Origin: Metellina segmentata
Taxonomy: Eukaryota; Arthropoda; Arachnida; Araneae; Tetragnathidae
Length of the DNA: 64,000 nt
Direction: 5' to 3'
Assembly (NCBI GenBank): GCA_947359465.1
Contig: OX375881.1
Span: 123,205,967 to 123,269,966 of the forward strand
Made by a program: the position numbers and the translations under genes. Below are positions 52,464 to 63,827 of the stretch, in pieces; position 1 is the first letter of the stretch, and every line of letters starts with the position of its first letter. A model generated the notes under the pieces. It did not search any database, was not told the DNA's origin, and worked only from the letters and a program-made list of their open reading frames with translations.

Positions 52464-53317
52464 CCGGTTGTTAATCCGTTACTCTTCCAAAGGGACTTTC
52501 GAGGCTCGAATTTCATATTGGAGATACAAATCTTTAAAAAGGAAAAAAGCGTAGAAAATTTTCTGAATAATTTAGACGTTCTTTTAATAAAAACTAATTT
52601 AAATATGAGCGGTGTTGGACACACTTGAAATGTTGTTTAGCTACTAAAAATCAATTCATCCACCTATAAGTTACAATAACGCGATACGTAGGAGTACTGA
52701 TAGCAAAAAACACTAAAGGTGTTTGGTAGAGAATCCAAACAAAATGGGGGGGGGCGTTTCTTGGAAATGACTTTGTAAAACTAAACAATGTGCTGGCGAG
52801 ACCTTTCTAATAGTTAGAATTTGATATGACTCCAAAACAGAAATCCATCGGCTTTAAATGAAGAACGTGCTGAACATGATAAAATGCCTTTTCATCTAAC
52901 CAAACTTTATTAGATAATAACATTTTGAAACATCCCGTTTCTCTTGATCTCCCCGGGTTTGTACTGATGAAAAAATCCCAGTCTGGTTCAAAGAATAGGA
53001 TATAAAAACTATTGTGTAAGAAAGTAAAAGTATCTGTCTCCAAAAATGATATAATAGGGTTCTACGTCATGGGATGATTCTACGTCAGATATGTTCCAAT
53101 TTCAAAGACTGTTTCCCCTAAACACTCTTAGATTTTGATGAAACTTCCTCAGAATGTACCTTAGGGACTTGTAAGGATTTCTGCCCATTTTAAACACATG
53201 AATATAACCTCTCCCAGCATACTGTTCGTAGACTTCACTTTCTGTCGTACAATAGGAGTAAAAAGCAAAATATCATCGACTCGAGTACTTTTCTGCTCCG
53301 AATTCAAAATATTGCAG
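52464..53317. other. Unassigned AT-rich interval
   Basis: Nothing recognised. A G tract lies at about 52745. Confidence 0.35.
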
Positions 53318-53623
53318 CGTTAACCCAGTTGGAAGAGTAATGGATTATAACCGGAGGGTTGCGAGTTCGAAGGTCGATCCAATCAAATGTCGTCGTGGAC
53401 ACGGGGGCTGGTGCAAGTTAAATCTGTCGTGTACTGACATGTCCTCTCGTTGGCGCCATGTGGGAGTTTGGAGAGTTGGATACCAGTTCAGGTTCTCGAT
53501 ATCAGACCGTGGTTTAAAATTACAAGGCGTTGTTCTTGGTTCTTCCCTTTGGGATCTATCCTGAGCCGTCTACAATATGCCGTTGTTTTGCTAATGCGAC
53601 GTTAATCAACTACCTACCTATTT
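53318..53623 (+). repeat. SINE, A-head, full length
   Basis: GCGTTAACCCAGTTGGAAGA (A-box), GGGTTGCGAGTTCGAAGGTC (B-box), GGGGGCTGGTGCAAGTTAAA, TTGGCGCCATGTGGGAGTTT and ATGCGACGTTAATCAACTAC plus CTACC. The 74-codon frame 53340-53564 is SINE sequence. Confidence 0.92.
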
Positions 53624-53930
53624 ATTTCAAAATAGTGTTAGAACGTTAAAACGAAAGCTTTTTTTTTCTTAAATACAGATTGCTCTCGTAGTTTTTTTAA
53701 ATAATTAAATTGTATCGTCTGTTTATAACTATCAATTCTTTAAATTTTATAGTTTCGTTTCTTCGCGCTCACGTTGTGATGTAATTAAGTTCCACGTCAT
53801 GTTTTGTTCTTCATTGCAAAACGAATTTACCACACATTCTGAGAATTGCTCTGCTTGATACTTACCTGTATTTTGAATGTAAACATATGAAAGAATTTTG
53901 GTAACTTAAATATCCAGATGCAATACTGAG
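53624..53930. other. Unassigned sequence
   Basis: Nothing recognised. The mariner's left end should lie here but was not found. Confidence 0.35.
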
Positions 53931-53934
53931 TAAA

Positions 53935-54715
53935 TATACGCTATATCAACTAATTAAGTGATTTCGTGAGACAGGTTCTGTGGAAGTCAAACACAGGAGT
54001 GGAAGACCGGAAGTAGTTACACCAGACTTTGTGGCAAGAAACTCAACGAAGGATATTGCAATCTCCTCATCAATCCGTGAGGCATTTGTCGCAACAAATG
54101 GGCACATCACGTGGATCAACACATAAGGCTTTAAGAGCTTTGCATTTTCGTGCCTATTGTGTAAAAAGGTTACAGGAGCTAAAGCCCCCGGACAATGAAA
54201 AGCGGCTTTACTATTGCCGATGGTTCCGGAGATATATTAGCGCATCGAAGCAAATGGTTGTCTGTTTCTTCGGCATTACCGCTAACGTGGCGACAGTGGC
54301 GTTAGAGCAACGCAAGACGGTCAATTCTGAAGGGTACACGATCATTTGTTTGCCAGAAGTCATCGGAGAAATTCGAAGAAAGCAGAAGAAGATGCGAATC
54401 ATTCTTCACCACGATAATGCGAGCTCTTACACATCGACTCAAACAAAGGATTTTTTTGACCGGCCAAAACATCGAATAAATGGGTCATCCACCGTACAGC
54501 CCTAATTTGGCACCCAATGACTTTTTTTACTCCCGTATATCAAAAAAAAATTACGTGGTCAAAAATTTTCGACACCCGAAGAAGCGGTCGATGCATTCAA
54601 AACGCATGTTTTGGAGGTATCTTGATCGGAGTGGAAAAGTGCTTCCAAAATTGGTTCAAGCTTATGCAAAAGTGTATTGATCTTCATGGAAAATATTTTT
54701 TAAAATAATAAAACC
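53935..54715 (+). pseudogene. Mariner-like transposase, frameshifted
   Basis: The order is preserved. An HTH end reads FRETGSVEVKHRSGRPEVVT (about 53965-54025); then RRILQSPHQSVRHLSQQMGT and GSTHKALRALHFRAYCVKRL (54029-54190); then NDEKRLYYCRWFRRYI-like sequence; then MRIILHHDNASSYTSTQTKD with a catalytic Asp (about 54394-54450). After a frameshift, MGHPPYSPNLAPNDFF (54480-54527) carries the third acidic residue of the SPDLAPxD motif, with Asn for the first Asp of that motif. KNFRHPKKRSMHSKR and WFKLMQKCIDLHGKYF end it. The block with the first catalytic Asp was not readable. Confidence 0.85.
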
Positions 54716-54779
54716 AATTGTGATCATCATTATTTGTTTTTTACATTACTAGGCCAGAAATATAAATAGCAACCCTCGT
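53935..54779 (+). mobile_element. Mariner-like element, left end missing
   Basis: The coding region is followed by GGCCAGAAATATAAATAGCA plus ACCCTCGTA, which reads outward as a TACGAGGGTTGC-type terminus common in mariner-like elements. No matching left terminus was seen. Confidence 0.82.
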
Positions 54780-55737
54780 ATAACACGGCTGACAAACGAA
54801 ATATTGAACGGTATGATACAAAAATCAGGAACACGCTCAAAAGACCAAGGACTTGAAATTACCTCGCCAATTTTTCTTTCGAAGCAATTTTAGCGTGAGA
54901 GGGAGAGGTAACTAAAAGGTTTCAGCAGAAAATGCATCATTAATTTTACAGAACACGCTTTCCGGCAGGGTGCTTTGAATATTGTTGACATTATATCACG
55001 GAACCGACTAGGAGTAGTTAGTTGAGAAAGATACGTCGTATTTTCACTCTCGCTGTCCACAGGAGAGAAATTATTGTCTTCTTACGCCTGTATTTTATCT
55101 TTTCACTACACTTGTGTTGAAGACAGGATACTTGTGCATCGAGTTCAGACACGTGTCTAATTTGAACCGTCGATGTTTGGAGTTTAATAAATTTATCGCA
55201 AGGTAATAAATTTATATAGCATCCAAATATAAGCGCACACAGACGTCTCAATAAGAAAAATAAATAATCTTCCAGAAGTCACATAGACAAGGAAAATTGT
55301 AACTCTCTTGAGTTATTATGGTAGCACCATAATAACTTAATAACAAAAATAATTTAAGAATTCATCGAAAGAGTAATCTTTATTGAAATCTCCTCTTATA
55401 AATATATAATTTGGATGGTACATACGCATACATAGGATACATTTGAACATTTGAATGAAGATTACTATCTTATTATGAATGTTATAGTGATTTTTAGTTT
55501 TGTTCACGAATGTCCGAGAATGGTACAACCATAAGTTTCGATAGCTAATTTTTTTTATTTTCTGTAACTTTCGAAAAATAGCTCATTTTTCTGGTTGCGA
55601 TGGTTGTGTGTGTTTAACGCATATTTATATAGTGAATGAAGGTGATCTAGTATTTAAATAAACAGGTAGTTTTATATGATCTAGTCGATACTATTTGGAT
55701 AATATTCCGTTTTTAACCCTCTTACCAATTTTAACCC
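54780..55737. other. Unassigned sequence with one strong hairpin
   Basis: Apart from the inverted repeat at 55311-55337, nothing was recognised. Confidence 0.4.
55311..55337. repeat. Perfect 12-bp hairpin, 3-base loop
   Basis: AGTTATTATGGT (55311-55322), loop AGC, ACCATAATAACT (55326-55337). It is not followed by a T run that would make it a terminator, and its role is unknown. Confidence 0.9.
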
Positions 55738-55920
55738 TAACTCGTCCATCAAGATCAGTCTAATTTCGCTAATGAAGAGATAACTCATGACGACATTAAA
55801 ATATGGTCAGTTTTCTTCTGATGCTTGTGATTTTTTGTAATGAATGCGGCGATGTTTCTTGTAATAATCTTTCAAGATGTGATGATAGTTGCTAATAACG
55901 AGATACTGCATCGAGACAGC
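55738..55920 (+). repeat. Palindromic repeat family, degenerate copy 16
   Basis: CTCGTCCATCAAGATCAGTC TAATTTCGCTAATGAAGAGA TAACTCATGACG, TATGGTCAGTTTTC and TGCTAATAACGAGATACTGC keep the spacer words. Confidence 0.65.
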
Positions 55921-56145
55921 TTGTAGGGTCGATGTAGATCATAGATGGATGAATGAAGGATCAAAGAACACTACTTTACAAAAACCACATACTTCAAAAA
56001 TTAAAATATCTTAAATCTCGTGTACAACAGCTAAATAATATTCCAATTGAGGTGGTGCACGGTGTTAATTCATTTTTATACTTGAACTTCAATAACATCA
56101 TAATGTTGAATTAGCCAATAAACACGTGGCACTTTTATATCTGAT

Positions 56146-56792
56146 ACTAGGGGGCCTGCCCCCTGTTCGCTAACTCTCGCCAACCCCCGGAGGATTGCTT
56201 CGCAATCCTCATTGGTTCGCTGCGCGAACCTATGCTCGCTTCGCTCGCCTCAATGAAGAAATATGTCCTAGCAGAAGGGATTCTTTACAAAATATGTTAC
56301 CAAAAAAATGTTTTTCAAATCTAAATTTGCTGTATTACAGAAAAAATATATACAGTATCTCTAAAATCAGAATTCAAATGAAAACTTAGTGCAAATTTTG
56401 ACTCGAAATGTGAGCGTTGCTTTGGAAATTGAATACCCAGCATGTTGTTTGTGTGTACATTTTCCCAGCACTCAAACGACCCACACTTTTTCATTGAGTT
56501 TGTTGCCGTGCAAGCGTCTTGTTGAACTATAATTGTTGGCCCTGAAAAGGACTGTTTTTTAAATGGCCCTGAAAAGATCCTCCGCTTTCTTTGATTTCTA
56601 TTATAAACTAACTGCAACAGCTCATTAAAATTTCCTTTTTTTTTTCCAATAAAATTTCATCCGATAACGCTATAAATTCAATCGATGCGCGAGACTTCGC
56701 GATAAACAAACAATCGTACAGTGTTGCCCAAACGCGATTACAAATAACGTCTTTTTTGCGTGCCACGTAAGAGAATTATATATATATAGATT
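56146..56792 (+). mobile_element. Helentron-like element with subterminal hairpins
   Basis: Starts ACTAGGGGGCCTGCCCCCTG. Three perfect hairpins follow at 56149-56164, 56190-56210 and 56214-56230. It ends GTAAGAGAATTATATATATA TAGATT. The ACTAG start, GC-rich hairpins and TATAGATT-like end are what I know of Helentron-derived non-autonomous elements; the class is inferred. Confidence 0.68.
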
Positions 56793-57257
56793 TTAGATTT
56801 CTTTACATCAACTATCAAACGTAGAGGAAAGTGGGGCAGTGTTACACGTTTTTTACTTCCAGCTGTGGCATCAAGATATGCATCTATATAAAGCAAACCC
56901 TTAAGAGTAACATTTGATTTCAGTATTTAATGATTTTGGTAGTGATGTGAATTGTAACGTAGTGCTCCACTGTCGAGGTTAAATGTTACATTACAATAGC
57001 AACAGTTGATCTAAAAAATGGGCTTTTATTAAAATTCATTTGAATTGAAATATACAGACATCTAATGATTCTTTAACCAGGCCTAAAATAAAATAACATA
57101 TTTGATTAGTTTACGTAAAATTGAACAGTTTTATATATGAGGCAAAATATAGAGAAGTAATTAAATTTTATAACAATATTGTTATGGCCTACGCAGTTGA
57201 GAAAACAAAAACATTAGCAATGATTGTAGTAAACTGTTACATCTTTAATATTAAAAT

Positions 57258-57770
57258 AGGAAGTGTTTGTCTGTTTGTTTGTTTCTTGCACGCTAAGTCT
57301 TGACGTATGTATGGCACTCACAGTAATGGGATTTAGCACACAGGTAGTTCGAATTTTTCGCAATTTTAGGTTGGCGGCGAATTTTAAAATTCAATCAAAA
57401 AAATTTTAAAAATAAGTTAATGAAATTTAATTAATTTTGTTTTCTTTGCAATGGCAACAGCATAAAGATTACAGATTCCAAAGTTATATTTTATGTTCTC
57501 ATTTTGCGCTGATGAATGATTTTCCAGCAGACGATAAAAAACAAAGTTTTAACTTTAGTTATGAAATTCTTTTATCTATCTCCTTGACCGTTAAAGATAG
57601 AGTTACAATTTCAACGCATTTGAAATCTAAGGAACACTTCACATTAGATCGATACCTAAAATAATTATTTTCTTTAAATAAATAAAATTTTTGAATTGAA
57701 TATATTTTATATTATTACAAGAGAATGAATGTGACGTCTCGCTAACAGTCGTGTTCAAAAACTAAACAGA
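57258..57770 (-). repeat. Helentron-like repeat, minus orientation
   Basis: AGGAAGTGTTTGTCTGTTTG, GGCACTCACAGTAATGGGAT, GGCGGCGAATTTTAAAATTC and TTTGAAATCTAAGG match the minus-strand copy at 20881-21455. The open frames 57121-57303 and 57437-57664 fall in it. Confidence 0.6.
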
Positions 57771-57920
57771 TTGCATTTCCAGCCCTCTTACGATTTCAGC
57801 GAAAGAAAGCAAAGAAAATAAAAAACATTCTTCAACTATTAACTAATCCCCACTGTTAATTATTAAGTGATCAGAATCTGCAGCAATAATGTCTGATTGC
57901 AATTCGCAAAAGAGATGTTT

Positions 57921-58184
57921 TCATTCACTATCCGTATTAGATGGCAAATCTTCATCATTTGTTGATGATGTATCTGTAGGCTTATGCTTCAGGTTCATTT
58001 TGGCCAACTTCTTGGGAAGTTTGTTCTCTTTAGGGTTTGGTGTATTTTCCCTCTTCAATATTTCCTTTGTAATAATATATTTAACTGGCGTATCAATCAG
58101 GATCCGATATTTAACCCGCTGTCTATTTTGTGCAGTTTTTCGTTGTGAGGCTTTAAGGAAAGACCCTACGCCTTGCGAAGACAT
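57921..58184 (-). pseudogene. Possible C-terminal tail of a pogo-like transposase
   Basis: The 111-codon frame extends to 58256, but similarity starts at an internal Met near 58184. SFLKASQRKTAQNRQRVKYR ILIDTPVKYIITKEILKREN resembles the PYPKA-RKTxxxRxKxxSRILTDTP tail of pogo/jerky-like transposases. A Lys-rich stretch and an acidic end (TSSTNDEDLPSNTDSE) follow. Its strongly polar composition differs from chance frames in this AT-rich DNA. No catalytic residues are included. A host nuclear protein exon is an alternative. Confidence 0.4.
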
Positions 58185-58848
58185 AATTTCGTTAGCTTTG
58201 TGACTGTTTATATGAATTAACTGAGAATGAATTAACAAAAAAAAAGATCGTAACAATCACTAAAAAAGATATCCAAACCATTATGGAGAAAAAGTTTTGG
58301 AAAACTTAACCAATTTATTTAAGTTATCATTAATATTTAATGCTAGCAAAATACCCGACCTTTATCGGTTTGAATTGGTTTACTCTAAATTGAAGAGATA
58401 ATTAAAATATATAATGCCTTAGGTTTTTTGTAGAGTAAAAATTTATTTGAATACCATTCGCCATCTTTATCATTTCTACAGCTTACTTTGGACACAAATC
58501 CTACACATGCATATCCATTCATGTAATACATTTCACATCCATCGCACCCTTGCTGTATGACAAAGCTACAAAATGACGAAAGGTGACACTAAGGTTACTA
58601 CTACAAAAGACGATTTTGAGGGAGATTTGGAATTCCCTTTCTTAAGATCTTTTCATGTTCAACTCAATTAAAAAAAAATTAAGATTTACGGCGAGTACTC
58701 TAGAATTCATAGTTAACAAAACAATATTTTTTTATTTGTGGCACTCTTGCATCCGGTATGTGACATTGTGAAATTTTCCAATCTCCTGTCATTAGGACAA
58801 ATAATTTTTTAATGTTTGAAAATTTCTAGTTCGGATTTTTTAAACATT

Positions 58849-58908
58849 ATTATTCTTTCAATAGCGGCATTATTCTTTAAATAACGGCATTATTCTTTCA
58901 ATAATGGC
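58849..58908 (+). repeat. 20-bp minisatellite, 3 copies
   Basis: ATTATTCTTTCAATAGCGGC, ATTATTCTTTAAATAACGGC and ATTATTCTTTCAATAATGGC follow directly. Confidence 0.95.
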
Positions 58909-58909
58909 A

Positions 58910-60300
58910 TAACTACCTTTAAAATGTACTCAAAATTTTTTCTGACTTATCTGTTATTTTTAAGTTGAATACTTTGTGGTGCTGTTACATGTGATAAGAA
59001 GGAAAACACATTTATTAAAATAATAAATATTTAAAACAGAAAACAGCTAAATAAAACAAAATAAAAGATGTTGGAAAAAATTGTTCTAAAGATATTAATT
59101 TGTGATTCATTTTTATCTCTTGATCTCGCACAGTTGCCACAACTTACAACTAAAAGTGCACAAAATTTAGAAATGTGAAATTAATTCAGAGCGAAAGAAA
59201 CAGAAAATATCAATGTTCACGCGATCCAGTTCTTTCCCGTTCGTTAAAAAATATCGTGCGTCCCAAATATTATGAAATCGTTTTCATTGCGCAAAGAACA
59301 AAATAAGACTCTAAATAAATGAAGTATCAGAGCTGAAATTCCATAAAAAATAATTATTCTGTGAAGAATAATTACTTTTTCAGCTGTACTGGTAAAGCAA
59401 CCGAAGTAATCGTAATTTTCAATATACATTCCAATAATTCCAAAACTACCAAATTATGGTTGATTTAAGTATACTTAATCAGGTGCTTTAGCATGAAACT
59501 CAACTAAATATAACAATAAAGAAATGTTTAATATTGCATTCACTAAACTAATCGATTATGTATCTGGCATACTCGAACCCCCATCCACCAAACCACCTGA
59601 ACAGTGTCGACACTCTTAGCGATGCCAGCGCCACAGAGTACATAAGACGGAGCGGAGCGCAGGTGCAGAGCATAGTAGTGGTGAAAAAGAGCGAAGTCAC
59701 CTGCTGCGAAGCTCTCATCGACATGTTCGTTTAATGTCTCTTTTAGTTAGGCTTCAGGGCCTAAAGCTGTAAACTAAATCGGAAAATATATCTTCATTGC
59801 TTTTAAACCAAGTTATTCTTCAGTCTTCATCCATCGACACCCTAGACACACCAGAACATGTATTAAATAAAATACATTGCAATCAAATACCTGGAATAAA
59901 ATTCATGTGATGCCTGCACAAACACACAATCACAAAATCGAACATAGAACAGAAAGACGGACAGACAGACTTTCGCAATCAATTCCACTCACTAAATGAA
60001 GATTAGTACTCACTGTATGCAAATTTCCATGAAAATGTATTAAACCGTGTGAACGTGTATAGGGCACATACATATAGACAGACAGACACCAAACGCGAAA
60101 TAGGCGGATTTGGCATCAGAAGGGTCCAAAACGGATAGAAAACTTGAAATGGGTCGAAAATACTGAATGTACAAACAAACACTTTATTCTAATTTATTTA
60201 GATTAAAAATCTTTAAATGAAAAATGCATAGCTATAAGAGTAATAAAATTTTAATTGTGAAGCATATGCTTGTTTGTAATGTGTTAATTGGACAAATTAT
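58910..60300. other. Unassigned sequence with a GC-richer patch
   Basis: Mostly AT-rich. At about 59570-59730 composition rises (GACGGAGCGGAGCGCAGGTG), without a recognisable gene. Confidence 0.3.
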
Positions 60301-60311
60301 GTATGTAACAG

Positions 60312-60372
60312 TGTGCCCCATTTCATTCTCTTACCCTGTGCCCCATTTCATTCTCTAACACTGTACCCCATA
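60312..60372 (+). repeat. 25-bp tandem repeat, about 2.4 copies
   Basis: TGTGCCCCATTTCATTCTCT recurs at 60312 and 60337 (period 25), and a partial TGTACCCCAT follows at 60362. It overlaps the presumed right end of the pogo-like relic. Confidence 0.92.
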
Positions 60373-60729
60373 TGACATAACTTGTTAGAAAATTTTTTTA
60401 TTACTTCATAATGTTAATTTAAATAATCTATTTCAACTCAACAGAACCTAAACAAAATTAGCTTTACTACTAAAATATTATTTATTATAAAATAAGCACC
60501 ATTCATGAACAAAGATAATTTAATTATAAACACAAAATTTTAGTTTTAACATGCACAAATAGAAATTTACTACAGAAATGCAACTAATTATGCAAATTTC
60601 TCCGAAACACCTGAACTTCTGAAAAACAAGATGGCTGTCAAGATTGTAAACAAATTGGAGCTAATGTTGCTACCACTTTAAAATGAAATTCACTGTAACA
60701 ATGTACCTTGTGACATCTTGGGGATGGAA

Positions 60730-61640
60730 GCGTCATCTAATATATAAGAACGTTCGCCGTGGTCTCGATTAACAAATTTTTATTTACAATAAAAAAGAAT
60801 AACCTTGACGGAATTAGGTAGGTGGCGTTTTCAGACTAGTAGAGTCTAGGTGGTAGATCTTTACCGAATATGGTGAATTGTCCTTGACCTCAGGACTCCG
60901 ATTTGGACTATCCGGCTTGGGTGAGCCCTTCTCCAGACTTTACTCGGGTGAATAAATGTTTCTAGCTCGGTTGAGCTTCTCCAAAAGTTCTTGCACGCGT
61001 GTACGCAAGTCAGCAAAGCGACACCTCAGGTTTGAGCCTTCCTCACGTCTGATAGACGGAATCCCAGTTTGGGCAACATGTTGGGAGTCCACGAACAGCT
61101 GTCGCGACTCGGCACTTCTCCAGAGACGGGGTATCGGAAACCGTGAAGGGTTTTTATTTCAGCCAGATCAGTTTGATCCTTCGGGTCTATTGACCTCCTT
61201 TTTAGAAAGTCTTCTCCCGTCTCTCTCAACCCCGAAAGTCCCAGGGGTTGTTGCCCCCCCCTCTCGTTTCATTCGACACACTAGTCCTCTAGCTGTTGGC
61301 TGGTTCAAAATCGGGCTATCCATTGGAGGTTAATTTTCCATTTTCGCCGGTAGCTTCATTAGCGGACGGCGCCCCAACAAAAAGCATTCGCGGTCTCCTG
61401 TGATCATGTGGAAGCGGCGGAAATGAACTTGTGCCACTGCGTCTGGTCGGCATAGCAACAAAGACACTCCGCTTCCTCTCCGTTTGAATACCTCGACCCA
61501 CCACTAACTCTCGTGGTCTGGCGGTTTGAGTTCTTACGTGGCGTGACCTCTCAGCATCCGGCTTGACCTCTCGGCAGTTTCTTCGCAAAAAGCGCTTGCT
61601 TTTGCCCTCGCCACAGACTTCGTCGCAACCTCATGTAACA
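60730..61640 (-). other. GC-rich degenerate coding-like island
   Basis: Composition is clearly higher in G+C than all surrounding DNA. On the minus strand, shifted frames give SPILNQPTARGLVCRMKREG (about 61310), then SRQLFVDSQHVAQTGIPSIR (about 61100) and RFADLRTRVQELLEKLNRAR (about 61020-60960), a short coiled-coil-like end closed by a stop after NIYSPE. A minus-strand AATAAA lies near 60785, and an open frame covers 61316-61588. I recognise no family. It may be a decayed retroelement gag-like gene, a processed pseudogene, or the last exon of a host gene. Confidence 0.4.
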
Positions 61641-61771
61641 CTCTGTGTCCCAACTTCCTCTATTTTAGTAGTCAAATCATTATGTATCACTAAGTGTTTT
61701 TGACATTCACTAATGTTCTCAGTAACGAAAGCAGACATTTTTGTAACACTGACACAATATTTTTACTACTT

Positions 61772-62075
61772 AACTAGCTGAACTAACCCGGCGTCGTTGC
61801 TTGGGATTCAAATATGACATTTCCCTGCGTTTACTCAAACACACAAACCCTGTAGAACGCGTTTCCTTGTCCATTTAATGCAGAAAAATAAAGTTTCGAT
61901 TTTAAAATTGGGGTTTCGAGAGGTACTTTTAGAATTGCCAATTTTCAACGTTACAGCTTGGTCTGAAAACAGGAAATAAATTGCCAATGTGTTCTAAAAT
62001 ATAAGTGTACCTTATATGGTTTGTATGGGTCAAACGGTGTAGATTTGGAAATACACATCCTTTTTTATATACACT
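61772..62075 (+). repeat. Dispersed ACTAGCTG...CCCGGCGTT repeat, copy 2
   Basis: AACTAGCTGAACTAACCCGG, TTCAAATATGACATTTCC, CACAAACCCTGTAGAACGCG and TTTCCTTGTCC match 11945-12272. The tail ends near CATCCTTTTTTATATACACT. Confidence 0.68.
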
Positions 62076-62345
62076 ATCTACTAATAAGTATTTAAATCCC
62101 AGTGATAGAAAAAAATTATTCAATATTTGTTAGAGCCTCCACTAGAGGCAATTACAGCATCAACCCTCCGAGGTCCAGAAATCCTTGTATGAGGCTAGTG
62201 GAATTTCCTTCCACTTGGCTTGGAAAAGACATGTAATTTCCTTCATCGATTTTGGACTGTTGTTGCACCCCGGCGATCCAACTGTTTCCAGAGGTTCTCG
62301 AAAGGGTTCAGGTCTAGGCTCTGGGCAGGCCAGTCCGTCCATTCG
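62076..62345 (-). pseudogene. Tc1-like transposase, C-terminal fragment
   Basis: On the minus strand, ACCGAATGGACGGACTGGCC begins a segment that translates in shifted frames as WTDWPAQSPDLNPFENLWKQ, with the catalytic Glu of the SPDLNPxENLW motif. It continues in frame as PKSMKEITCLFQAKWKEIPL. The downstream edge CTATCTACTAATAAGTATTT (62087) looks like a terminal inverted repeat. The N-terminal two thirds and the other end are missing. Confidence 0.78.
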
Positions 62346-62385
62346 GTTAACCCCACTGTCACCATACTAATGCATGGTGGACCTC

Positions 62386-62614
62386 GCAACTAGTGATGCG
62401 ACAGCAAAAGATCAATGTTCAAAATTAAAACATTGATGTTGCTACTACATCACCCCAAAAACAATGTTTTTAAAATTCAGTGTATTTAAAATTTTTTCTC
62501 TCATTTCTTAAAACTGGTATAGCAACTAGTGATACTTCATCGACAGCGAAACATCGATGATTTTTTAAAATTCAGTGTATTTAAACTTTCCCACCACATT
62601 TCTTAAAACTGGTT
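62386..62614 (+). repeat. CATCGATG-bearing repeat, two tandem units
   Basis: Units begin GCAACTAGTGATGCGACAGC (62386) and AGCAACTAGTGATACTTCAT (62521). Each ends TTTTAAAATTCAGTGTATTT AAA and ATTTCTTAAAACTGGT. ACATCGATGA (62551) is part of a self-complementary CATCGATG. Confidence 0.8.
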
Positions 62615-63827
62615 TATATTAAGGCTACAAAGTACCCTAAAAATGACAAAAATATCGAAAAAATTTGTTTTGCATTTTTTGATGGCCCATACAGTTGGGA
62701 AGTTTGCCTCAAAATTTTAGATCTGATATCCAATTAGTTTTAAAGATATTTGAAGTTTTCTGAGTGTTGTCAGTGTCAAAATTTGACAGCATAGAGGAGT
62801 GGGCGTGGTTAAATTCGTTTTTTTTTATTGTAATTTTACATTCTTACAATTAATTAAAAATATTTTTGAATAAAATCAATTCCTTTTGTAAAATGGCTAT
62901 TATTTTCAACTTTCACTACTAAAATCGTATCTGTCAGTTTATGTTCTGCGTTCTCTTCTTAGTCTCATTACAAGTTAACCAATATCGATAAAAAGGTCTT
63001 TTTCAATACCAATATTTGGTTACGATTGCTATATATAATATATTATAATCAAAATTTGGTAAATATTTGGTATAAAAATATTTTGTTAGGATTAATATAA
63101 ATAATGTGTTGCTGCCGTAACAAGTGTTTTTCATCATAGGTAAAGATAATATTTTGAATTAAAAAAAATATATTCAATCACATTGAGTTAAATTAGTGTT
63201 TTAGTGCATTTTATAAGTTAGTAAATAACATATTAAAAATTAGACCTCTACAAGCATTATTAGTTTTCGTTTTATGACTTCAAAAACTTAAAATGCATTT
63301 TTCTCAGACTTTTATTTTTGTGGATGCAAGTGTTTTCAATTCCCTAAGGCTTTTTTTCTGTACAAGATACAGACTAGAAATGTTTTGTACATGCTTTCAT
63401 ATATATGTACTATAAAAGTTAGTATGGATTAAAGTCTGAGAGTTCTAGTAATGTTTTTAAAAAATGTCAAAGTTAATATTTTTAGAATTTCCTATTTTTT
63501 TCAGGTTTAGCAACAAAAATAATTATTAAAATTCAACAATGAGACTGATGGTCAATTCCGTACTAACTTTTGTTCCCCCACACACACAACTATCCAAGAA
63601 ATATAAATCACTTAAAATAACTAAAAAAAAAAGATTGAATATTTGATAAAAATTTAAAAAAACTTCACAAATTTCAATTTCTTTAAATTTTAAAATAATG
63701 GTCCTTGTTAAACTGACTTTTTTTTATTGCATTCAGTTTGAATAATATAAGCTGAAAAAAAGTCATTAATTATTTTTAATGTTACTGTCTGTAGAAAATT
63801 TTTTTGAAAAAGGGTACTGTGTAAACT
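62615..63827. other. Unassigned AT-rich interval
   Basis: AT-rich with GGAGTGGGCGTGGTT at about 62805. No gene or array recognised. Confidence 0.35.

Larger units (their letters stand above)
56824..60370 (-). mobile_element. Possible pogo-like transposon relic
   Basis: AAAGTGGGGCAGTGTTACAC at 56826 faces an inverted GTAACAGTGTGCCCCATTTC at 60305. These could be the terminal repeats of a 3.5-kb element. Inside, the minus-strand ORF 57921-58184 resembles the C-terminal tail of pogo/CENP-B-type transposases. The catalytic domain was not readable, and a Helentron-like fragment lies inside (57258-57770), so this remains a hypothesis. Confidence 0.35.

Noticed and set aside
58445..58580. A PHD-finger-like Cys pattern (CDGCEMYYMNGYACVGF) on the minus strand
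   Set aside because: The Cys/His spacing is incomplete, and it lies on the wrong side of the pogo-like tail for the usual order. Too weak to list as a domain.
60740..60830. An LTR at the TATATAAG motif near 60740, with an AATAAA nearby
   Set aside because: No second copy of this segment and no primer-binding site could be found in the window, so an LTR call is unsupported.
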